Assembly: GCA_002842495.1 (NCBI GenBank)
Contig: PHDB01000038.1
Span: 1-34,649, forward strand
Source of the DNA: Bacteroidetes bacterium HGW-Bacteroidetes-6
GTDB taxonomy: Bacteria > Bacteroidota > Bacteroidia > Bacteroidales > DTU049
Reading direction: 5' to 3'
Length of the DNA: 34,649 nucleotides
Of this stretch, positions 25,003 through 33,601 are shown piece by piece; the first letter of the stretch is position 1; the number at the start of each line of letters is the position of its first letter. The notes under the pieces are model-generated. The model ran no database searches. It saw nothing but the letters and a program-made list of their open reading frames with translations, and was not told where the DNA came from. The translations under genes and the position numbers were made by a program.

Positions 25003-25224
25003 TCATTTTACTTTCAGTTCGTTAATCATTTTCTTCAAGATGTTTTGCCTTGCTTCGAGAATTTTGTCGCGCAAATCGGAATCAACCTGCTCATAAAAAC
25101 CATTTTCGTGTTTTCCGAAAAGTTTCCATGCTTCATCGATTCGATTGGCATTGAGCAAACGATGAACTTTTCGAAGCATTTTTTTTGCATCCTCATTGGC
25201 CTGATTTGCTACGGGCATTTTCAT
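25003..25224 (-). CDS. Small helical protein coupled to the upstream secreted protein gene
   Basis: 73 residues from the ATG at 25224, which overlaps the TGA of the 917-residue gene in an ATGA arrangement. The longer frame to 25281 would lie inside that gene and is rejected. The protein is charged and predicted almost entirely helical, with Lys/Arg/Glu-rich segments and no signal peptide or membrane helix, so it should be cytoplasmic. I recognise no domain. The tight coupling to a T9SS cargo gene suggests a linked role, such as a chaperone or regulator of export, but this is speculation. A terminator-like hairpin follows on the same strand. Confidence 0.7.
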   Translation of the reverse strand: MKMPVANQANEDAKKMLRKVHRLLNANRIDEAWKLFGKHENGFYEQVDSDLRDKILEARQNILKKMINELKVK

Positions 25225-27974
25225 CGCGTAACGACAAAAGTTGAAACAGTTTCTCCACAATGCAAATAATAGATACCGCAAGGGAATTCGGAAACAACAA
25301 TTCTGTTTTTATTAGTTGCCCGTTGCTCAGTCAGTTGGCGACCATAGGCATCATAAATCGAAATAAAGCCGGGCAATTGGCCACTGAAATTCACGTCGAT
25401 AAAATCGGTTGCAGGATTGGGATAAATCAAAATTGTAGTTGCATTTTCTTCGCCAATGCCAGTAGTAGTCATGGCTGTTCCTGTATTCGAATAATCTGAA
25501 ACACCATAAGCATTGACCGAACGCAGACGAAAGTAGTAGGTAAGTCCAGGAGTAAGACCAGAGATTATTTCGCTGAGGGTTGTAACAACAGCACTATCGT
25601 ATCCAGCAATATAGGTTGCAAAATTGTCGGCCGATACAAAAAGAGCATATTCGTCGGCATTGAGTCCTGCAGTCCATTCAGCAGTAAAGCCATGATCGTT
25701 CAACCCTGTTACAGTTTGCACTACTGGAGCTGAAATATCAGCATCAAGAACAAAGATAAACGATGTGTCGCCATTAATATCAACCGATGTCAGATAAGGC
25801 AGGTAATGATTGGCTAGTATTTGAACCGAACAGGCAGCACCTTTAACAACATTGGGAAATGCAACACCACTGCCGGCAGCAGTTACAAGTGAGTCGCCAT
25901 TGAACAGTACTCCGGCCATCCCAACATTACTATTGAAATAATTTATCACATCGATAGAAACAGAATGGAATTTTTTGAGTTCGATATTAATAGCTGTATC
26001 GCTCGAAATCACAACTATACCCGTGTCGCTGCGATGTCCCGGACACGAAAAAATATAATTATACGAACCGGCTTCCAGACCAACAACAGTGTAGTCGCCA
26101 ACCGGATAAGTGCTTCCATTAAAATGCATGGTTGCATTTGCCAATACATCACTATCGTCGTTGGTCACAGAAAAATCGACCTGATAAACCGGAACCATAG
26201 ACTTCCTAAGTATAATTCCATCTTGCCCAACAATATAACCTGTACCGTCGGGAGTGAACCAGATTGCACGCAAACTGCGCTGCGTTGGACATTCCACAAC
26301 ATTCCATGTTGCTCCCCGATTGGTTGTTTTCAGAATTTTCCCATTGTGTCCTACTATATAGCCTGTTGTATCGTCAACAAATGTTATAGCATACAAAGAC
26401 GGCCCGGCATTAAGAGTTTGATTCCAATTTACACCTCGGTCGGTTGTTTTGAGTACTCTCCCCCATGAGTTAACAATGAAACCAGTATCTGCTGAAAGAA
26501 AAAATAGTCCATACCCAATTTGAGAAAAATAGTTTGGACCAACCCAGGTAGTTCCACCATCGTATGTGTATTGAATTTCGCTGTTACCTGCCAAATAAAC
26601 CGAATCATTTCCCAAAACCGAAGCGCAGCGAATATTCCCCAAAATGCCTGAAACAGTCCAACTTGCACCACCATCATTTGTTTTATACACATTGGTTATC
26701 CCAAAAGCAAAGCCTTCGGTTGCAGAATACATTTCAATTCCCTTTGTACTTGTCAAATTAAAACCAGTAGCCGAAGAATTCCATGTCTGACCCGAATCAG
26801 TCGATTTCAAAATGAGACTGTCTTCGCCGGCAATAAAAACAGCAGTTGAATCGAAACAACTCACGCCTTTCAGATTTTTATATGGATGAGCAGCTTCAGT
26901 TACCCAGGTATTTCCTCCATCGGTGGTTCGTTTCACTTTCCCATTGTCTCCAACGGCAATTCCGATTTGATTGTTAATAAACTGAACATCGTTCAGATAT
27001 CCCGAAAACGAACCTTCGTGTAAAGTATCCCATACAACACCATTGTTAGTAGTTATTGCAAAAGCGCCTTTACCAACTACATAAAGACGACCATTGCTTT
27101 CAACTTCAATGTCGTTCAAATTTTCATTTGAAGCTTCATAAATCAGTTGCCATGTGGTGCCGGCATCAATAGATTGGAAAATTTTATCGCCTGCATAGTT
27201 CAAAACATAGCCAGTATCCTGATTGATAAAACGAACATTTTTAACCTGTTCGGGGAAAGTATATGCCCAAGTCCATGTGTTTCCGGAATCGGTCGAAACC
27301 TTCAACTGACGAATACTGTTGAGATAGTATCCATGTTGTGGATCGCGAAACCACAAATCGTTCAAAGTTTCACCAGAAAACTTTTCGGTCCATACATTTC
27401 CTCCATCGGTTGTATTATAAACTTTTGAATCTACTCCACTATAATAGCCTTTTAAGGCAGAAACAAACCAGATATTATAAATAGTGTATCCAATACATGC
27501 AACTGGGGTCCAGGTTGCTCCAGAATTGGTCGTTTGCAAAACCAGCTCATAGGCCGATACCCAACCTGTACTATCATTTATAAAATACATATCGGAAAGC
27601 TCTGATGTTTGTGAATATACTTCGGTCCAGCTAATTCCGCCGTCCGATGTGCGCAATATCTTTCCAAAATAATCTCCATCAACGTTGTTTCCACCAATTA
27701 TATAACCAACACTTGCACTTGTAAACTGCAACTGCCACAACGAAAACCCAACGCCAATATCGTAAGTTGACCATGTGTTTCCACCATCTATAGTTTTTAG
27801 AAACGCACCACCTGTGCCTATTGCAAATCCAGTTGTTGGCGATATAAAATCGATATCGTACAATTCGGAATTGTTCGAAGCATTGCCAATTTCGACCCAG
27901 CCATCATCGATGGGTTGTGCAAAAGCAACAACAGCCATCAGCAAAAATGATAAAAAGAAAATCTGCTTTTTCAT
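25221..27974 (-). CDS. Large secreted YCF48/BNR-type propeller protein with PEGA-like, FnIII and T9SS domains
   Basis: 917 residues. Signal peptide 1-19 (ends VAFAQ). About 25-600 contains 13 recognisable repeats of about 43 residues with cores like ILKTTDGGNTW, plus a degenerate fourteenth, giving two propellers as in the paralogue at 22647. About 600-745 holds two beta-sandwich domains of PEGA/carboxypeptidase-regulatory type, about 746-835 is a fibronectin type III domain (LTPGLTYYFRLRSVNAYG), and about 845-917 is a T9SS type A sorting domain beginning YPNPATDFID. It is an exported surface or released protein. The propellers and sandwich domains suggest binding to a protein or glycan. No protease or hydrolase motif was seen. 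It is followed by an overlapping small ORF. Confidence 0.92.
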   Translation of the reverse strand: MKKQIFFLSFLLMAVVAFAQPIDDGWVEIGNASNNSELYDIDFISPTTGFAIGTGGAFLKTIDGGNTWSTYDIGVGFSLWQLQFTSASVGYIIGGNNVDGDYFGKILRTSDGGISWTEVYSQTSELSDMYFINDSTGWVSAYELVLQTTNSGATWTPVACIGYTIYNIWFVSALKGYYSGVDSKVYNTTDGGNVWTEKFSGETLNDLWFRDPQHGYYLNSIRQLKVSTDSGNTWTWAYTFPEQVKNVRFINQDTGYVLNYAGDKIFQSIDAGTTWQLIYEASNENLNDIEVESNGRLYVVGKGAFAITTNNGVVWDTLHEGSFSGYLNDVQFINNQIGIAVGDNGKVKRTTDGGNTWVTEAAHPYKNLKGVSCFDSTAVFIAGEDSLILKSTDSGQTWNSSATGFNLTSTKGIEMYSATEGFAFGITNVYKTNDGGASWTVSGILGNIRCASVLGNDSVYLAGNSEIQYTYDGGTTWVGPNYFSQIGYGLFFLSADTGFIVNSWGRVLKTTDRGVNWNQTLNAGPSLYAITFVDDTTGYIVGHNGKILKTTNRGATWNVVECPTQRSLRAIWFTPDGTGYIVGQDGIILRKSMVPVYQVDFSVTNDDSDVLANATMHFNGSTYPVGDYTVVGLEAGSYNYIFSCPGHRSDTGIVVISSDTAINIELKKFHSVSIDVINYFNSNVGMAGVLFNGDSLVTAAGSGVAFPNVVKGAACSVQILANHYLPYLTSVDINGDTSFIFVLDADISAPVVQTVTGLNDHGFTAEWTAGLNADEYALFVSADNFATYIAGYDSAVVTTLSEIISGLTPGLTYYFRLRSVNAYGVSDYSNTGTAMTTTGIGEENATTILIYPNPATDFIDVNFSGQLPGFISIYDAYGRQLTEQRATNKNRIVVSEFPCGIYYLHCGETVSTFVVTR

Positions 27975-28093
27975 GATTAAAATGTTTTTCGCAAATGAAC
28001 ATGATTAGCAAATGTTGGCTTATCAGGAAAATTACGGAAAATGGGTTTTAAAAATCAGGAATTTTACGGAGACTCCAACAAATCAAACGGTAA

Positions 28094-28101
28094 TAATTTT
28101 G
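28094..28101 (+). promoter_or_regulatory. -7 box of the T9SS cargo gene at 28129
   Basis: TAATTTTG is an exact TAnnTTTG match 27 bases before the chosen ATG, predicting a leader of about 20 nt. No TTG was found at the -33 distance. Confidence 0.5.
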
Positions 28102-28128
28102 TCACAAACCCAAAAAACAACAAACGAA

Positions 28129-29769
28129 ATGAAAACACTTTTCCTTGCATTAATAATGTTTACCGGCCTTAGCTTGTTCGGGCAGAATTATTGTCTCGTT
28201 CCCGACTATCCCGGAACAACTTCTCCCGACACCGATCCGTTTGACATAACATACGGATACACCAGAACCGCCATCATTTACAACAAATCAAATATTGGAG
28301 CCAGTGGCACCATCAACCAAATGGTAATTCCTGTTATTACAGGATACAACGACAGCATCAATATCACCATCAAGCTCAAGGAGGTAAGTTTCAGTACCTG
28401 GGGCGGAACAGGCACATACAGCACTCTTTCAAGTGGCGCAACTACGGTTTTCAGTGGCAAAGTAAAATTCAACGCAGGGTATTGCTATATTAATTTAACC
28501 ACGCCATTCGCATTTAGCAACACCAATCATCTAATCATTTTTACAGAAACTGACTTTGGGGGAAGTGGCAGCAGCACACAACCCACATTTGCATGTTATA
28601 CTATTGACAACACATCGGGATATGAATATTATTCACTGACCTGGCATAACGATTTTTCGGCTCCTACCAGCAACGGACTGGACGGAAACAAATATCCAGT
28701 TTGGGCTCTTGTTTTCGATGCACCCGATTCCCCTCAAAGTTTTCACGCTAATTCACAATGTGATGGCATGATGCTCAACTGGCAAAAAAACACTATTGGT
28801 GATGATGTAATTATTGTCAGAAAAGCCGGAACTGCTCCCTCAAACAAACCAATAATGGGCACCAATTACAGCATTGGTGACGATTTAGGCAATTTCACCT
28901 ATATAGCTTATGTCGGCTCAGCACAATCTTATCTCGATACCGCAGTAATTCCGGGAACGAATTATTACTATGTAGCATATTCCGACAATGGCAATCAAAT
29001 ATTCTCCGCCAACACAAAAACCGACGACGCTTATACACCATACAACACTCCTTACTTCACCGATTTCGACGCTGGCTCAACTCTCCCCTCCTACTGGAAT
29101 GGCGATATGACTAATGAAGGTGGGCACGGAACTACCGACAATGGAATTGCTGCACGATTGAACAGCCCTGCTGATGAATTTTTCGCAAGTACAGCATCTT
29201 TTTGCGGTATCAATAGCTCAAGTATAGTTGAATTCAATTACCGATTTGTAAATTATTCCGGATACCCAAACACTGCAACTCCGACAAATGAAATAGGTAC
29301 TGTTTATATTCAGGTATCCAACAACAACGGAAGCAGTTTTACAACTATAGATAGCATCAGCTCTTCCAATCATACTGCTTCAACAAGCTTTCATGCTTTC
29401 CAAAGTTCTTTGGCGGCTTATAGCGGTGAGAAAATAATCATAAAACTGCTTTGCACCGGTGGTAGCGGCGATTATTATTTCGATTTTGATGACTTTCAAG
29501 TGCATGATTATGTCGGCATCAATGAATCCAACAGCATATCGCTTCTTGTTTATCCCAATCCAACCAGCGATATGATTACCATCGACAATAGCAATCAGCA
29601 ATTCACTGGTTTTCAGATTTTCGATTTCACAGGAAAACTGCTGATGACAATTACCAGCAACAATGAAACAACACAACAAATTGATATCAGCAATCTGAAT
29701 GCAGGGATATATATTATTGTAGCGTTCAACGGAACATCCGCCTTACGAACAAAGCTGATAAAAAAATAA
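28129..29769 (+). CDS. Secreted multi-domain protein with T9SS sorting domain
   Basis: 546 residues from the ATG at 28129, which opens a standard signal peptide (MKTLFLALIMFTGLSLFGQ). A frame to 28012 exists, but the -7 box at 28094 lies inside it. About 20-195 is a beta-rich domain I do not recognise, with many Thr, Gly and Asn. About 200-300 is fibronectin-III-like. About 304-465 resembles the MAM-like/choice-of-anchor J fold (TDFDAG start, DDFQVHD end). About 470-546 is a T9SS type A sorting domain (LLVYPNPTSDMITID ... ISNLNAGIYII). It lacks evident catalytic residues; an adhesin or matrix component is the best guess. It diverges from the propeller gene at 27974. Confidence 0.9.
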   Translation: MKTLFLALIMFTGLSLFGQNYCLVPDYPGTTSPDTDPFDITYGYTRTAIIYNKSNIGASGTINQMVIPVITGYNDSINITIKLKEVSFSTWGGTGTYSTLSSGATTVFSGKVKFNAGYCYINLTTPFAFSNTNHLIIFTETDFGGSGSSTQPTFACYTIDNTSGYEYYSLTWHNDFSAPTSNGLDGNKYPVWALVFDAPDSPQSFHANSQCDGMMLNWQKNTIGDDVIIVRKAGTAPSNKPIMGTNYSIGDDLGNFTYIAYVGSAQSYLDTAVIPGTNYYYVAYSDNGNQIFSANTKTDDAYTPYNTPYFTDFDAGSTLPSYWNGDMTNEGGHGTTDNGIAARLNSPADEFFASTASFCGINSSSIVEFNYRFVNYSGYPNTATPTNEIGTVYIQVSNNNGSSFTTIDSISSSNHTASTSFHAFQSSLAAYSGEKIIIKLLCTGGSGDYYFDFDDFQVHDYVGINESNSISLLVYPNPTSDMITIDNSNQQFTGFQIFDFTGKLLMTITSNNETTQQIDISNLNAGIYIIVAFNGTSALRTKLIKK

Positions 29770-29800
29770 TTCCACTTGAATATATTTTATTGAACTCAAG

Positions 29801-29842
29801 CCTTCGGAGCTAAAATGATTGATTCATTTTCTTCTCCGGAGG
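29801..29842 (+). terminator. Two-stem terminator-like hairpin after the T9SS cargo gene
   Basis: The outer stem CCTTCGGAG (29801-29809) pairs with CTCCGGAGG (29834-29842), with one G-T pair. The inner stem AAAATGA (29812-29818) pairs with TCATTTT (29824-29830). A moderately T-rich stretch follows. It lies 31 bases past the stop of the 546-residue protein gene. Confidence 0.6.
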
Positions 29843-30161
29843 TTTGTTGTTAAAAAAGCAACCGGCTCATCAAAAACACAATTCAGAGCTGAATAATACC
29901 ACAGTTCTCCATCGTGCATTAGCAACAACAGGTTTTACACAAAGCCTGTGCCTTAAAAACCATTTTGTTTACCCTCTCCTGTTTATTTTTCAAAATCCTA
30001 TAAAACAGGGTGTTAGATATATATAATCGTATCATAGCTTAACGAAATGATTTATATCGAGACTTAACTACGGACAAAATAAGTACTGCATAAAATCCGA
30101 TAATCAAAAAAACTCAATCAACGAGTTCATATATGTCTTTCAGGGAAATATATAAAAGCTC

Positions 30162-30192
30162 TTGATTGTGTGCCATGTATTTTCTATCTTTG
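30162..30192 (+). promoter_or_regulatory. Promoter of the four-gene signalling operon
   Basis: TTG at 30162-30164, 20 bases, then TATCTTTG at 30185-30192. This is the best Bacteroidota-type promoter in the window, with an exact -7 box and correct spacing. A start point near 30198 leaves about 237 nt before the ATG at 30435. Confidence 0.72.
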
Positions 30193-30197
30193 CTTTT

Positions 30198-30434
30198 TAT
30201 AAAAAACTTCTGATTTTCTTATTGTGACTATAACTTGTACAAACATACCTGGTATTTTCGGATTTGTGGCAGAAAAACATGCCGAAGTTTTGTTTGTTTT
30301 CAGAATCACCAGTGGATTTGGGAAATTTCCAACATAGACTCCTCCTATCCAAAAGTGGAGTCCAGAAACCACTGAAAAAACGGGGCGGTATCGAAAAGCC
30401 AAACGAGTAGAATTATTAAATCAAATTTAAAGCT
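30198..30434 (+). promoter_or_regulatory. Long, potentially structured 5' leader
   Basis: About 237 nt without a credible ORF. Possible pairings: TTCGG with CCGAA around an alternative GGCA/TGCC stem (about 30255-30285), and an outer CAGTGG/CCACTG stem enclosing a GGAAATTTCC palindrome and a GACTCC/GGAGTC stem (about 30310-30378), followed by a run of A. I do not recognise a known riboswitch class. The structure is read by eye and not computed. Confidence 0.35.
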
Positions 30435-31199
30435 ATGAGTGATTTATTAGATTCAATGCAACTTGCAATCAATGATTGCAGAACAGCTATCGACAACTGG
30501 AACAGCATCAAAAGTCATTATGACGAGATTGAAAAGTATTTTGATCCACGGAAAATTTATTGTTTTAAAAAAGAAGATCTGGACTGGATTAAGCCCCTCA
30601 ACGAAAATGATTATTTTCTCTTGTTTCCCGGGATTTATGATGAAAAAATGGTATTTATCGTCGCTCCAACCGACAGCACTGGCAATGTGAAACGACTTGA
30701 TTCGTACAGATGTCTTACTAGCGGATATCTGGACAAAGATCTCCAACTATACGAAAATTCTTCTGTTCTAAAGCCCGTGACTCTTACGAAAGATTTTCAA
30801 TTCATTAATTTTGCTTCACAGGAAAAAGATTTGCTCTCGGCAGACGATCCCACATTAACAATCGCGGATTTTTCCGAAGGCCTGAATCTCTGGGTTGAAC
30901 AATCAATGGATTGGTTTTCTGAGGAATGCAATAACCACAACGGAGAAAGAATTTTCAAAGTTTTCAATGTTCCCTTGGCAGATCTGAAATTGGACACCGA
31001 TGCTGAAAAAGTCTACACCTTTTTTGGGTTAAAAGAATCGCTTCTATATAACATGTTGGTTCCTGAATTGTATTTTGTCGCTGAAAACTCACAAGGCACA
31101 ATGTTAACGCTTAACTCAGGAGAAAAAACCGGCAACACGAGCGATCTCTCAAAGCCCTGCCCACCTTTCTGCAACAAAGTTGCTGAATTTCCCGCATAA
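30435..31199 (+). CDS. Soluble protein of unknown function, first gene of a signalling operon
   Basis: 254 residues, acidic, with no signal peptide or membrane helix, so cytoplasmic. It begins with a helical stretch (about 1-35) followed by mixed alpha/beta sequence. The tail is distinctive: GEKTG ... DLSKPCPPFCNK, with a Cys-Pro-Pro-Phe-Cys pair five to ten residues from the C-terminus. Two closely spaced Cys could bind metal, form a disulfide or be modified, but nothing proves this. It lies 26 bases before a 7-TM protein and upstream of a kinase/regulator pair in one apparent operon. It is therefore either a component or a target of that signalling pathway. I recognise no family. Confidence 0.75.
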   Translation: MSDLLDSMQLAINDCRTAIDNWNSIKSHYDEIEKYFDPRKIYCFKKEDLDWIKPLNENDYFLLFPGIYDEKMVFIVAPTDSTGNVKRLDSYRCLTSGYLDKDLQLYENSSVLKPVTLTKDFQFINFASQEKDLLSADDPTLTIADFSEGLNLWVEQSMDWFSEECNNHNGERIFKVFNVPLADLKLDTDAEKVYTFFGLKESLLYNMLVPELYFVAENSQGTMLTLNSGEKTGNTSDLSKPCPPFCNKVAEFPA

Positions 31200-31225
31200 G
31201 AACGTAAATTACAAGGAAATAGAAA

Positions 31226-31852
31226 ATGCTTTTTTTAGACGGAACAGTTTTTCTGGCATTAGGCATTCTTGCCTTTGCAGTTTTGTCGGGATTGTTTAAA
31301 TTTCGGAAAATCAGCACCCAATATCGTTGGTTTTTCTATTTCCTTGTTCTTAATCTATCATTAGAAATTACAGCCCATTTACTATTGGCAATGGGGAGGG
31401 AAAATATTTTCTTATATCCGTTAAATGCATTTGGAGAATTCTTTATTCTGGGAGGAGTATTTATCAATGGCCTTAAGTGGCCACGCTTTCTGTTTATTAT
31501 TGCCGGAATAATAGCAACATTACTTTTTATAGAGCCTTTCATCTTTTGGAAAAATGGGCAAACTCCAACACAAGGGATTGGAATTATTCTATCTCACCTT
31601 ACAATAATCACACTGTCGGGGTATTATCTTCTTAAAACTCTGATGGTCTTTGAAAAAAAAGAGAAAAACAGTTTTTTATTGATTTGTTCTTTTCTTTTCC
31701 TTTATTATGCAGTATCTTTGTTCTCGTTTTTGCTTCTGGAACAGTTTGATGAAGAATCATTGCTGAATGCCTATATTGTGTGGAGTATCAACAATATTCT
31801 GTCGGCTTTACTGTACGGATCTGCATTAATATCTTTTCTGAGAGCACGATGA
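31226..31852 (+). CDS. Seven-helix membrane protein, probable sensor partner of the kinase
   Basis: 208 residues with seven hydrophobic helices (about 5-22, 35-56, 62-82, 88-108, 115-135, 147-170 and 182-204) joined by short loops, and no soluble domain. Its stop overlaps the kinase start (ATGA), so synthesis is coupled. The kinase has only one short membrane anchor and no sensor domain, so this protein is a natural candidate for the detecting module. That role is inferred from context. Alternatives are a small transporter or a membrane anchor for the complex. Confidence 0.82.
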   Translation: MLFLDGTVFLALGILAFAVLSGLFKFRKISTQYRWFFYFLVLNLSLEITAHLLLAMGRENIFLYPLNAFGEFFILGGVFINGLKWPRFLFIIAGIIATLLFIEPFIFWKNGQTPTQGIGIILSHLTIITLSGYYLLKTLMVFEKKEKNSFLLICSFLFLYYAVSLFSFLLLEQFDEESLLNAYIVWSINNILSALLYGSALISFLRAR

Positions 31853-32610
31853 TAAAAATTAGTATTGCTATTTTTGTTTCCATTATCATGGTTTTGATCA
31901 TGATAATTGCATTTATGATGCTGGCGTATCGGATTTTTGTCCGGCGGCTTATTCGCGAAAAAGAACTTCTGCACGAAACAGAAATGCAACATCAGAAAAG
32001 CATGCTCGATCTTAGTATCAGTATTCAGGAAAAGGAAAGAAAACGCATTGCAACCATGCTCCACGATGACGTTGGAAACAAACTCAATATTCTTTCGGTT
32101 TGGATCAATAACCCCGACTCGTGGAATTCTGTACGCTCACGTGAAGTTATCACCCAACAAATGCCCGTACTAATTGAAACCACACGCAATATCTCGCACT
32201 CTCTGTATCCGGCAAACCTTGAACGCGTCGGGCTTATTCTAACCCTTAGTGAATTGATTACCAACGTAGAGTCGTCACTGAAAATAAATTTAATTGTCAT
32301 TCACAAATACGAATCATCCGATATTGCCGTGGAAGTACAGGTTTACAGAATAATCCAGGAATTTATGAGCAATGTACTGAAACATGCAGGCGCATCTGAG
32401 ATGAACATTCACCTCAGAAATTCTTCAAACAAACTTCGGATTTTGGTGACCGACAATGGAAAAGGATTCGACACCGGAATCATTAAGCGGGGCATGGGTC
32501 TTGGAAACATAGAATTCAGACTGAACTCGCTGAACGCTGATTTTAAATGGAAAAGTGTAATAGGAAAAGGAAGCCGTTTAATCATTTCAATACCTCAAAA
32601 TGAACAATAA
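31849..32610 (+). CDS. Sensor histidine kinase, HisKA_3 (NarX/LiaS-like) type
   Basis: 253 residues from the ATG at 31849. A longer frame to 31780 lies inside the 7-TM gene. Residues 5-29 form one membrane helix and about 33-62 a coiled linker. The HisKA_3 box ERKRIATMLHDDVGN carries His72. The HATPase domain covers about 155-250 with N box (EFMSNVLKHAG), G1 (TDNGKGFD) and G2 (GMGLGNI). The protein has almost no extracytoplasmic part, so signal input must come from the 7-TM neighbour or the membrane. It overlaps the response regulator gene by 11 bases. HisKA_3 kinases normally pair with NarL-type regulators, as here. Confidence 0.93.
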   Translation: MIKISIAIFVSIIMVLIMIIAFMMLAYRIFVRRLIREKELLHETEMQHQKSMLDLSISIQEKERKRIATMLHDDVGNKLNILSVWINNPDSWNSVRSREVITQQMPVLIETTRNISHSLYPANLERVGLILTLSELITNVESSLKINLIVIHKYESSDIAVEVQVYRIIQEFMSNVLKHAGASEMNIHLRNSSNKLRILVTDNGKGFDTGIIKRGMGLGNIEFRLNSLNADFKWKSVIGKGSRLIISIPQNEQ

Positions 32611-33283
32611 AATTAAAATTGCATTGGTTGACGATGAAACCCTTTTACTGGAAGGTCTTTCGCTGATGTTTGCAAGAAACGGCAATCTTGAGGTTGTTGT
32701 CACGGCCACTGACGGGAGTGAGTTTTTAGAAAAAATAGCAAATCTGCCCCGTGAACGTTTCCCCGATATCGCTTTGGTTGATATTCAGATGGAACCCATG
32801 AATGGCTTTGAGCTCGTGGAGCTATCAAAAAAGGATTATCCCGAATTAAAAATCATCATTCTTTCCACGCACTACAAATCGGCCATGCTGGGACACATGA
32901 TAAAGCTTGGCATTTCGGCATTTTTACCCAAAAACGCAACACAGGAGCTCCTTTCCGAAGCCATCGAGAAAGTGCATAAATTCGGCGTTTTCTTTACCTC
33001 AAAAGATCATGAAATGCTCGCTTCATTTGTAAAAAACAAATCACAGAATATATATTTCCACTCCAAAGAAGAACTAAGTAAAAGAGAAGTTGAAGTTTTG
33101 CAACTTATTTGTTCAGAATATACTAATCAGGAAATTGCAGACAAACTCTTCCTGAGTAAACGAACTGTCGAAAGCCATAGACAGAGACTACTTGATAAAA
33201 TCGGAACAAAAAACACAGTGGGACTTGCTGTATATGCCATCTGCAACGAAATATTCATTCCCGATCCAAAATTTTACCTCTGA
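32600..33283 (+). CDS. NarL-type response regulator
   Basis: 227 residues. The receiver domain (5-125) has acidic Asp11-Asp12, phosphorylation site Asp61 (LVDIQME) and conserved Lys in FLPKNA. The LuxR-type helix-turn-helix occupies about 158-215 (SKREVEVLQLI ... SKRTVESHRQRLLDK). Its start lies 11 bases inside the kinase gene, so the pair is translationally coupled. Likely targets include its own operon, but no operator can be named. Confidence 0.93.
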   Translation: MNNKIKIALVDDETLLLEGLSLMFARNGNLEVVVTATDGSEFLEKIANLPRERFPDIALVDIQMEPMNGFELVELSKKDYPELKIIILSTHYKSAMLGHMIKLGISAFLPKNATQELLSEAIEKVHKFGVFFTSKDHEMLASFVKNKSQNIYFHSKEELSKREVEVLQLICSEYTNQEIADKLFLSKRTVESHRQRLLDKIGTKNTVGLAVYAICNEIFIPDPKFYL

Positions 33284-33528
33284 TTACGTATAAATACTGA
33301 ATTTTACAATTACCAACTTATACTCTATTTTTAGGTATTCTTACCTCGTTACTTTGTAATATTCATTTTACCAAGACTTCTTTGGATTTCCGAAGACAAT
33401 CCGGAGCGGTTCTGATTAGGTAAACTGAAGATGATTTTCTCAAGCTCAAAACACATACCTGTCTCTGAGATCCGCGTCCTTTTTCCATAAATAATAATTA
33501 TTCTTTTTTCTATTTATCCTCATTCGTA

Positions 33529-33563
33529 TGACCGGGGCCGCTCATAACCCCCCGGTCATTTTT
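33529..33563 (+). terminator. Strong intrinsic terminator
   Basis: ATGACCGGGG at 33529-33538 pairs perfectly with CCCCGGTCAT at 33550-33559 across an 11-base loop, followed by a T-rich tail. It is GC-rich against an AT-rich background. It lies 245 bases after the response regulator stop, so it may end that operon with a long 3' UTR or belong to a separate small transcript. Confidence 0.85.
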
Positions 33564-33601
33564 CTTTTCCTAATCTTAAAACTTTCACAGAGAATAATCA
33601 A

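Larger units (their letters stand above)
29770..30434. other. 665-base intergenic region
   Basis: It holds the terminator-like hairpin at 29801-29842, the promoter at 30162-30192 and the long leader at 30198-30434. Between about 29845 and 30150 the DNA is AT-rich with only short chance ORFs, and I see nothing I can name there. Confidence 0.6.

Noticed and set aside
22647..27974. Regular DNA repeats with cores such as CCACCATCGGTTG and CCGCCATTGGTGG, at first sight CRISPR-like or minisatellite
   Set aside because: Spacing is about 125-135 bases, copies vary, and they encode the TTDGG-x-W cores of protein repeats, so they are coding repeats.
30184..30402. A 72-codon minus-strand ORF in the leader of the signalling operon
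   Set aside because: It lies opposite a promoter-driven leader, has no -7 box of its own that I can see and no recognisable motif. A decayed gene cannot be excluded.
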